Source of the DNA: Asticcacaulis sp. EMRT-3
GTDB taxonomy: Bacteria > Pseudomonadota > Alphaproteobacteria > Caulobacterales > Caulobacteraceae
Length of the DNA: 64,000 bases
Assembly (NCBI RefSeq): GCF_030027245.1
Contig: NZ_JASERT010000001.1
Coordinates: 2,286,501-2,350,500 of the forward strand
Direction of reading: 5' to 3'
Shown here one piece after another: positions 57,631-64,000 of the stretch; the stretch's first letter is position 1, and every line of letters starts with the position of its first letter. A program made the position numbers and the translations under genes. The notes beneath the pieces were generated by a model. It did not search any database and was not told the origin of the DNA. It saw only the letters and a program-made list of their open reading frames with translations.

Positions 57631-59256
57631 ATGAGCGATACGAAATGGGACAGGCTACAGGCGGCGGTGAACGCTTCGGGCCTGTCGATCAAGGATGTGG
57701 CCGAGGCGGCGGGTATCGCGCAATCGAGCCTCTTCCGGGCGCTGAATGGCTCCACCAAGGCACCGCGCCCCGAAACAGCCGACAAGCTGGAGGCCGCCTT
57801 CATCGCCCTGGTGACCGGCAAGCTTGCCGATTACCGCAACGCCCTGTCCATCTATGGTTACAATCCCATCCGCAACAAAAATGAGGAAATGGCCGCCCAC
57901 ATGCCCGCTTTGAACAAGACCCGCACCTATTTCGGCACGGACGGCATCCGGGGCCGCGCCAATACCTTCCCCATGACCGCCGAAGTGGCTTACCGGGTCG
58001 GCATGGCGGCGGGCAAGATGTTCATGTCGGATAATGATCGCCGCCATATGGTGGTGATCGGCAAGGATACGCGCCTGTCGGGCTATATGATCGAACCGGC
58101 TCTGGTGGCCGGTTTCACCTCGGTCGGCATGGATGTGCGCCTGTTCGGGCCTTTGCCGACGCCCGGCGTGGCCATGATGACGCGCTCGATGCGCGCCGAT
58201 CTGGGCGTGATGATCTCGGCCTCGCATAATGGCTTTGCCGATAATGGCATCAAGCTGTTCGGCCCGGATGGTTACAAGCTGTCCGATGAGGTGGAGCTGG
58301 CGATCGAGACACGCATGGACGGCAATATCCTCGAAGGCGTCGCCGATCCGGCCCGGCTTGGCCGGGTGCAGCGGGTCGATGACGCGCAATGGCGCTATGT
58401 CGAGATCGCCAAGGCCACCTTCCCGCGTCACCTGACGCTGGCGGGTCTGCGTGTGGTTATCGATTGCGCTAATGGGGCGGCCTATAAGGTGGCACCGCTG
58501 GCCTTGTATGAACTGGGGGCCGAGGTCTTCCCGCTCGGCGTGACGCCTGATGGCATCAATATCAATGAGAAGTGCGGCTCCACCCAGCCGCAGGCGATGG
58601 CGCAGAAGGTGCGCGAACTGCGCGCTGACATCGGTATTGCGCTCGATGGCGATGCCGACCGGGTGGTGATCTGCGATGAGCACGGCAATATCGTCGATGG
58701 CGACCAGATCATGGCCATTGTGGCCAGCGCTATGGCGCATAAGGGCCAGCTTAAGAGCGGCGGGCTGGTGGCGACGGTCATGTCCAATCTGGGGCTGGAG
58801 CGCTTTATGGAGAAGAAGGGCCTGAAGCTGGAGCGCACCAAGGTGGGTGATCGCTATGTGATGGAAAAGATGCGCGAGGGCGGCTTCAATATCGGCGGCG
58901 AGCAGTCGGGCCATGTGATTTTGAGCGATTACGCCACGACGGGCGACGGCCTGATCGCCGCCTTGCAGGTGCTGGCCGAGCGCGTCGAAACCGGCAAGCC
59001 GATGAGCGAACTGGGCAAGCAGTTCGATACCGTGCCGCAACTTCTGAAAAATGTGAAATATTCCGGGTCGAGCCCGATGGAGCGCGATGATGTCAAGGCG
59101 GCGATTAAGGCGGGCGAAGAGGCTTTGAAAGGCACGGGTCGCGTTCTGGTGCGGGCCTCAGGCACGGAACCGCTGATCCGGGTGATGGCCGAGGGCGACG
59201 ATGCGGCTCTGGTCAAGTCGGTGGTGGAACAGATCGCCGCGACGATGGCCGGGTAG
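57631..59256 (+). CDS. glmM: Phosphoglucosamine mutase with N-terminal helix-turn-helix extension
   Basis: Converts glucosamine-6-phosphate to glucosamine-1-phosphate. The open frame from ATG 57631 is 541 aa. Residues ~1-85 look like an HTH domain ([40 protein letters not shown]). From Met91 (57901, [19 protein letters not shown]) a complete 451-residue GlmM follows: phospho-Ser loop [15 protein letters not shown], metal loop LDGDADR, and phosphate-binding [12 protein letters not shown]. There is no stop between the parts. An internal start is possible: GAGGAA at 57883-57888 precedes ATG 57901 by 12 bases. So either a fusion protein or two products from one frame is made. Divergent from glmS. 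Confidence 0.9.
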   Translation: MSDTKWDRLQAAVNASGLSIKDVAEAAGIAQSSLFRALNGSTKAPRPETADKLEAAFIALVTGKLADYRNALSIYGYNPIRNKNEEMAAHMPALNKTRTYFGTDGIRGRANTFPMTAEVAYRVGMAAGKMFMSDNDRRHMVVIGKDTRLSGYMIEPALVAGFTSVGMDVRLFGPLPTPGVAMMTRSMRADLGVMISASHNGFADNGIKLFGPDGYKLSDEVELAIETRMDGNILEGVADPARLGRVQRVDDAQWRYVEIAKATFPRHLTLAGLRVVIDCANGAAYKVAPLALYELGAEVFPLGVTPDGININEKCGSTQPQAMAQKVRELRADIGIALDGDADRVVICDEHGNIVDGDQIMAIVASAMAHKGQLKSGGLVATVMSNLGLERFMEKKGLKLERTKVGDRYVMEKMREGGFNIGGEQSGHVILSDYATTGDGLIAALQVLAERVETGKPMSELGKQFDTVPQLLKNVKYSGSSPMERDDVKAAIKAGEEALKGTGRVLVRASGTEPLIRVMAEGDDAALVKSVVEQIAATMAG

Positions 59257-59322
59257 CACTGGTAACTTATGGGGCGCGGGGTCTGCGACCCCACATCGTC
59301 TTATTTCACTAAAAAGCCCTGC

Positions 59323-59439
59323 CTAGAGCAACGAGCGTTTAATTTGACTTACAAATTGAATGCGAGATGCGGAAAAATGTAAAATGTAGAGCGGGTTGCA
59401 TTCCTTTGACCGATTCAATCAGAATGCAGACCGCTCTAA
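59323..59439 (-). repeat. 116-bp interspersed stem-loop repeat, copy E
   Basis: CTAGAGCAACGAGCG to GCAGACCGCTCTA in reverse orientation, 67 bases past the glmM stop. This copy does not supply a stop codon. Confidence 0.95.
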
Positions 59440-59497
59440 AGGCGGGGCTTTTTTAGTGAAGGAAAGGCGTGGGGCCACAGGCCCCAAACCCCATCAG

Positions 59498-60151
59498 TTA
59501 CAGGATGCTCTGGCCCGTCTTGGCCCAGTCGGCCAGAAACGTCTCAAGCCCCTTATCGGTCAGCGGGTGCTTGAACATATCCTTGAAGGTCTGCGGCGGC
59601 AGGGTGGCGCAATCGGCCCCCGCCAAAGCCGCCTGCGCCACATGGGCCGGATTGCGCAAGGAGGCCGCCAGAATTTCCGTGTCGAATTCGTAATTGTCAT
59701 AAAGCTGGCGGATGTCATGGATCAGTTGCATCCCGTCCGCGCCCTGATCATCCAGCCGGCCCACGAAGGGCGACACGAAGGTGGCCCCGGCCTTGGCGGC
59801 CAGCAGCGCCTGATTGACCGAGAAGCACAGGGTCACATTGGTCATCAGACCCTGCGACGAAAACTCCTTGGTGGCCTTCAGCCCTTCCAGCGTCAACGGC
59901 ACCTTGATCACCACATTGGAAGCGATTCCGGCCAGCTTTTCGCCTTCCTTGATCATGGTGGGCGCGTCGGTCGCCGCCACTTCGGCGGAAATCGGCCCGT
60001 CGATCAGGTCACAAATCTCCTTGATCACCTCAAACATGTTGCGGCCCGACTTGGCGATGATGGTCGGATTGGTGGTGACGCCATCAATCAGGCCGGTCTC
60101 TTTCAGTTCGGCCAGAACCTTGGTGTCGGCGGTATCGGCAAAAAGCAGCAT
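59498..60151 (-). CDS. Fructose-6-phosphate aldolase / transaldolase (short TalC/FSA type)
   Basis: A 217-residue class I aldolase of the small transaldolase family. Start ATG 60151 ([20 protein letters not shown]) is preceded by AGGAAA; the longer frame to 60382 is spurious. The Schiff-base Lys is in [14 protein letters not shown] near residue 85, with GVTTNPTII at the N-terminus and [12 protein letters not shown] after it. Members split into FSA and transaldolase activities that cannot be told apart safely here; a pentose-phosphate transaldolase role fits the genome's need. Confidence 0.88.
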   Translation of the reverse strand: MLLFADTADTKVLAELKETGLIDGVTTNPTIIAKSGRNMFEVIKEICDLIDGPISAEVAATDAPTMIKEGEKLAGIASNVVIKVPLTLEGLKATKEFSSQGLMTNVTLCFSVNQALLAAKAGATFVSPFVGRLDDQGADGMQLIHDIRQLYDNYEFDTEILAASLRNPAHVAQAALAGADCATLPPQTFKDMFKHPLTDKGLETFLADWAKTGQSIL

Positions 60152-60234
60152 GGTGTTTTTCCTGTGTGACGAAGCTGACCTGAACGGCGGGTCAGGAATA
60201 ACTTTCAAATCGGACGGTTTTGTGATTATGCAGG

Positions 60235-60290
60235 GCCATACAACAAAATCGCAGGAATGAAACCTGCCATTTTGTTGTATGGCTTTTTTT
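60235..60290 (+). terminator. Strong Rho-independent terminator in a divergent intergenic region
   Basis: The arms 60235-60255 and 60263-60283 pair over 21 bases with one mismatch around AATGAAA, followed by seven T (60284-60290). It points along the plus strand, yet no plus-strand gene ends upstream: the gene to the left (the aldolase) is on the minus strand and starts at 60151. It may end a small RNA or be a leader attenuator for rimO. Confidence 0.8.
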
Positions 60291-60399
60291 GCGTTCAGTC
60301 GCCACGCAGGCTTTCCTCGCAAACGGCTCGGACGCGCCGTCGCGCTTGCCGGTTGTTCCAACCGGAAAATCTCCAATTTCAAACAGCAAGTTCCAGTTC

Positions 60400-61806
60400 A
60401 TGACCACCTCCTCGTCCGCGCAACCCAGCGTCGGTTTTGTCTCCTTAGGCTGCCCCAAGGCGCTGGTCGATTCCGAGCGCATCCTGACCCGCCTGCGCGG
60501 CGAAGGCTATGCCACCTCGGCCTCTTACGGCGGCGCGGACGTGGTGGTGGTCAATACCTGCGGCTTCCTCGATTCGGCCAAGGAAGAAAGCCTCAATGCC
60601 ATCGGCGAGGCGCTGAACGAAAACGGTAAGGTGATCGTCACCGGCTGCATGGGCGGCGAAGAGGCCATGATCCGCGCCCGCTTCCCCAATGTGGCGGCGG
60701 TGACCGGCGCACACCAGTATGATGCGGTGATGGACGCGGTTCACAAGGTTGTGCCGCCGAAGCCCGACCCGTTTCGCCCGCTGGTGCCCGAAAATGATGC
60801 AGGCGTGCGCCTGACGCCGAAGCACTATGCCTATCTGAAAATCTCCGAAGGCTGCGACCACCGCTGTTCCTTCTGCATCATCCCGTCTTTGCGCGGTGAC
60901 CTGGCTTCGCGCCCGGTGGCCGATGTGCTGCGCGAAGCCGAAACCCTGGCCAAGTCTGGCGTGAAAGAATTGCTGGTCGTGTCGCAGGACACCTCCGCCT
61001 ACGGTCTCGACATCAAATATGCCCAGAGCGAATGGCGCGGCCAGAACTGGCACGCCTCGTTCGAGGATTTGTCACGCGGCTTAGGCGAACTCGGTATCTG
61101 GGTGCGGATGCACTATGTCTATCCCTATCCGCACGTCAATGCGGTGATTCCGCTGATGGCCGAGGGCAAGATCCTGCCCTATCTCGACATACCGTTTCAG
61201 CACGCCAGCCCGAAAATCCTCAAATTGATGAAGCGGCCCGGCAATCAGGATAAGACCCTGCAACGCATTGAATCGTGGCGCGAAATCTGCCCCGATATTA
61301 CCCTGCGCTCGACCTTTGTGGTCGGTTTTCCCGGCGAAACCGAGGCCGATTTCAACCTGTTGCTCGACTGGCTGGAAGCCGCGCAACTCGATCGCGTTGG
61401 CGCTTTCGCCTATGAGAATGTCACCGGCGCAGCGGCGCAACACCTGCCCGATCATGTGCCCGAAGAGGTCAAGCAAGACCGGCTCGCCCGCTTCATGGCC
61501 GCCGCCTCGCGCATTTCGGCGGCGAAGCTGCAAGCCAGGGTGGGCCGCATCGAAGAGTGCCTTGTCGATGACATCCGCAATGACGGCACCGCCATCGCCC
61601 GCACGCGCGGCGATGCGCCCGAAATCGACGGCCATATCTTCCTGAAGGGCTTTAACGGGCTGAAGGCGGGCGATCTGGTCAAGGCGAAAGTCACGTGGGC
61701 CGATCATTACGACCTGTGGGGCGAACCCGAAGGCCTGATCAAGCTGAACCGCGTCCCCGGTGCGGTGCCGAAGCGCCGGATGCACAACCTGATTTCACGT
61801 CTTTAA
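60400..61806 (+). CDS. rimO: Ribosomal protein S12 methylthiotransferase
   Basis: A radical-SAM methylthiotransferase modifying Asp of ribosomal protein S12. Start ATG 60400 ([20 protein letters not shown]); the longer frame enters the upstream hairpin. The UPF0004 domain has Cys residues in [22 protein letters not shown] and TGCMGGEEA (second cluster). The radical-SAM CxxxCxxC is [17 protein letters not shown]-terminal TRAM domain covers ~400-460. 468 aa. Confidence 0.95.
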   Translation: MTTSSSAQPSVGFVSLGCPKALVDSERILTRLRGEGYATSASYGGADVVVVNTCGFLDSAKEESLNAIGEALNENGKVIVTGCMGGEEAMIRARFPNVAAVTGAHQYDAVMDAVHKVVPPKPDPFRPLVPENDAGVRLTPKHYAYLKISEGCDHRCSFCIIPSLRGDLASRPVADVLREAETLAKSGVKELLVVSQDTSAYGLDIKYAQSEWRGQNWHASFEDLSRGLGELGIWVRMHYVYPYPHVNAVIPLMAEGKILPYLDIPFQHASPKILKLMKRPGNQDKTLQRIESWREICPDITLRSTFVVGFPGETEADFNLLLDWLEAAQLDRVGAFAYENVTGAAAQHLPDHVPEEVKQDRLARFMAAASRISAAKLQARVGRIEECLVDDIRNDGTAIARTRGDAPEIDGHIFLKGFNGLKAGDLVKAKVTWADHYDLWGEPEGLIKLNRVPGAVPKRRMHNLISRL

Positions 61807-61807
61807 A

Positions 61808-61844
61808 GCGCGTTTCGATTCGACAAACGCAAATCGAAACGCGC
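61808..61844. terminator. Hairpin between convergent rimO and trxA
   Basis: The arms 61808-61820 and 61832-61844 are perfect 13-bp complements with an 11-base loop. No U-run, but the position between convergent stops fits a shared transcription end. Confidence 0.55.
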
Positions 61845-61856
61845 CCCAGCGCCAAA

Positions 61857-62183
<327 letters not shown>

Positions 62184-62237
62184 CATGGGCTCCTTTTCAA
62201 TACTTGGCTTCATATGTAAGCGTCATGAGGGCCGAAA

Positions 62238-64000
62238 TCAACGCGCCAGAATCTCCGCGAGGCTGAGATTTACTAAAGCCTCGCTTAAGGGTGTTAATCT
62301 CGGCCCGTCCGTCCATAAAAGCGCCGCCTCCACCATCTTGTCGGGGTGGATACGCCGCAACAGGGCCACATATCCGGCCATCTGGCGCTGATAGGTTTTT
62401 GAGGCGTCTTCGGCGCGATCAGGGGCCGGACGGTTGGATTTATAATCGATGATCAGTACACGGTCTTTCGTGATCACCAGCCGGTCGATGCGGCCCGACA
62501 CCTTCACCGCTTCGCCCGACGCATTGACGCCGATCTGTCCGGCCAGCGCCACTTCCGGGCGCGAATTGGGCCCGAAGGCCTCGGTAAAGTGCGGATGATC
62601 GAGCACGGCCAGCACAGCCCCCGCCATCTCCGTACGCTGGGCGGCGTCAAGGTCGTCCTGCCGCCCCAGATAGCGCGCCGCCACATCGCCGCGCCGTTCT
62701 GGCGTCACTTCGGGCAGGATTTCGAACAGCTTGTGGATCAGTTCACCGCGCCGGTAACGCCCCAGACCCTTTTGCCGGGAAAGCGGTGATGGCGCGCGCT
62801 CATCCTCCTCGCGCTCATCATCGCCCATTTGCGAAATGGCCCGCCAGCGTTCGAGATCGACCTCGGCCTGCGCCACATCCGCCAGCGCAAAATCAGGCAG
62901 GATCACCGCCTCTGTCCTGCGCTCTGCTTCCGGCGTCAGGGCCGGGGCGCGCTGGCCAAAGGTGCGGATGACCGCCTTATCGGTCATCTCCATATCGTCG
63001 AAAGGCCGCTGCAAGGCCATGCTCTCGCTGCCCGCTTCCGGCAAGCGATCAAAAGCCTGATCGAGCAGATCGTACCAGGCGCCAAACTGCCCCGGCTTCG
63101 GCGTCTTCTTGCCGGCAAAACCGCACAGGGTCAGGCGGTCACGCGCCCGCGTCAGGGCCACATAGAGCAGGCGCAGCCCCTCCTGTTCGTCGCGCATCGT
63201 TTTAGCATCGCGCAGAGCGCTGATCGCCTGCACGTCACCCTTGCGGCTGGCGCTCAGGAAGATGTCACCCTCTTCACCGAGCATCAGCAGGTCGTCCTTG
63301 CTGGCGCTGGTGTGCTGCGGGCCGATCGGCAGGATCACCCACGGCGCTTCCAGCCCTTTTGATCCGTGTACGGTCATCACCCGCACAGCCCGCCCGCCCT
63401 CTTCCTGTTCGCGCTTGATCTGGGCGGCGCGAAATTCAAACAGATCGAGGCAGGCCACCAGTCCGCTTTCACCCGCCGTCTCGCCTTGCAGGGCCAGACC
63501 CAGGGTTTCATCCAGCACATCCTCGCATTCATCGCCCAGCCGCGTCAGGAAGCGCTGCTTCATGCTGCGGCCAGCCATATCGCGGCGATTGAGCACGCGC
63601 GCCAGAAAATCAAAGGCGCTCAAACCGCGCGACAGCCGCAAGGCCCAGCCGAGCAGGGCGCGCGCCTCGGCAAATCGGCCTGTCTCTTCGGGATAATGGC
63701 GCAGCGCACTCCATAGCGCGCCCTCGCGGCCCTGCGCCAGTTGGTAGAGATCGTCCTCGTCGAGATCGCACAAGGGGCTGCGCAAGCAACAGGCCAGCGA
63801 TAAATCATCTTCGGGACGCAGACAAAAGCGCAGCAGGGCGCGTAAGTCCTGAAAAGCGATATGATCGCCAAGTTTCAGCCGGTCAGCGCCCGAAACGGCC
63901 ACGCCAGCCATCTTCAGTTCACGGATGATGTGTTCGAACAAGGCATCGCGTTTGCGCACCAGTATCAAAACGTCCCCGGCGTGCAGCGGGCGCGCGGCCT
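62238..64000 (-). CDS. addA: Double-strand break repair helicase-nuclease AddA (C-terminal part)
   Basis: Partial: the frame is open to the window's right edge, so the N-terminal helicase half is missing. The visible ~586 residues start in LHAGDVLILVRKRD and hold UvrD-type helicase motifs (AVRVMTVHGSKGLEAPWVIL, LLYVALTRARDRL). The RecB-like nuclease domain near the C-terminus has RGELIHKLFEILPEV and VLIIDYKSNRP (catalytic Asp and Lys). AddA acts with AddB to process broken ends for RecA loading. trxA follows. Confidence 0.93.
   Translation of the reverse strand, partial: AARPLHAGDVLILVRKRDALFEHIIRELKMAGVAVSGADRLKLGDHIAFQDLRALLRFCLRPEDDLSLACCLRSPLCDLDEDDLYQLAQGREGALWSALRHYPEETGRFAEARALLGWALRLSRGLSAFDFLARVLNRRDMAGRSMKQRFLTRLGDECEDVLDETLGLALQGETAGESGLVACLDLFEFRAAQIKREQEEGGRAVRVMTVHGSKGLEAPWVILPIGPQHTSASKDDLLMLGEEGDIFLSASRKGDVQAISALRDAKTMRDEQEGLRLLYVALTRARDRLTLCGFAGKKTPKPGQFGAWYDLLDQAFDRLPEAGSESMALQRPFDDMEMTDKAVIRTFGQRAPALTPEAERRTEAVILPDFALADVAQAEVDLERWRAISQMGDDEREEDERAPSPLSRQKGLGRYRRGELIHKLFEILPEVTPERRGDVAARYLGRQDDLDAAQRTEMAGAVLAVLDHPHFTEAFGPNSRPEVALAGQIGVNASGEAVKVSGRIDRLVITKDRVLIIDYKSNRPAPDRAEDASKTYQRQMAGYVALLRRIHPDKMVEAALLWTDGPRLTPLSEALVNLSLAEILAR

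Noticed and set aside
57655..59040. Long minus-strand frame (461 codons) opposite glmM
   Set aside because: It lies wholly inside glmM, is His/Arg/Gln-rich with no recognisable domain, and is the usual antisense artefact of high-GC codon bias.

Overview
The window looks like chromosome from a Caulobacteraceae-type alphaproteobacterium, most likely Asticcacaulis or a close relative. This is inferred from the high-GC coding style, the conserved block rnd-lptC-lptA-lptB-rpoN-hpf-ptsN, the number of TonB-dependent receptors and glycoside hydrolases, and an ECF/ChrR photo-oxidative stress locus. No 16S rRNA gene is present to confirm it.

Layout. 0.1-5.6 kb: an Oar-like TonB-dependent receptor and a Tat-exported PhoD phosphatase, divergently transcribed. 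5.7-7.4 kb: a recombination scar with an intact IS3-family element (perfect 27-bp inverted repeats, no target duplication), the 3' tail of an IS630-type transposase, and a 5' gene fragment that runs straight into the 3' end of tRNA-Ala(GGC). 7.7-20.8 kb: housekeeping genes (kup, Rrf2 regulator, SDR, murJ, trpS, a PCu(A)C copper chaperone, marC, pyrF, an SDHAF4-like protein, rsmB, rpe, a heparinase-like protein). 20.9-23.5 kb: a glycine-zipper protein and a GH3 glycosidase. 23.7-30.0 kb: a probable singlet-oxygen regulon (cfa, DUF2177, ChrR-type anti-sigma, ECF sigma, FAD oxidoreductase, DUF1365, esterase-like lipoprotein), with matching TGATCC promoters facing both ways.

30.1-41.2 kb: a plant-galactan utilisation locus: GH53 endo-galactanase, ECF sigma, FecR, a TonB receptor with a signalling (STN) domain, GH2 beta-galactosidase and a beta-helix glycan-active protein. 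The likely logic is import-coupled sensing: receptor to FecR to sigma factor. 41.4-44.4 kb: nfu-tsaB-rimI-fur operon and a dienelactone hydrolase. 44.4-48.9 kb: an AT-rich accessory island between two identical 78-bp copies of the rnd 5' region, holding an IS66-family element with an 8-bp target duplication and an HNH endonuclease. 48.9-55.5 kb: rnd, lptC, lptA, lptB, rpoN, hpf, ptsN. 55.5-59.3 kb: divergent glmS and glmM; glmM is fused in frame to an N-terminal helix-turn-helix domain. 59.5-64.0 kb: fructose-6-phosphate aldolase/transaldolase, rimO, trxA and the 3' part of addA, which leaves the window.

A 116-bp interspersed stem-loop repeat occurs five times, and in three firm genes plus one tiny ORF the TAG stop codon is the first triplet of the repeat. 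The strongest candidates for something undescribed are the HTH-GlmM fusion beside divergent glmS, the island flanked by rnd repeats, and the stop-codon-associated repeat family.
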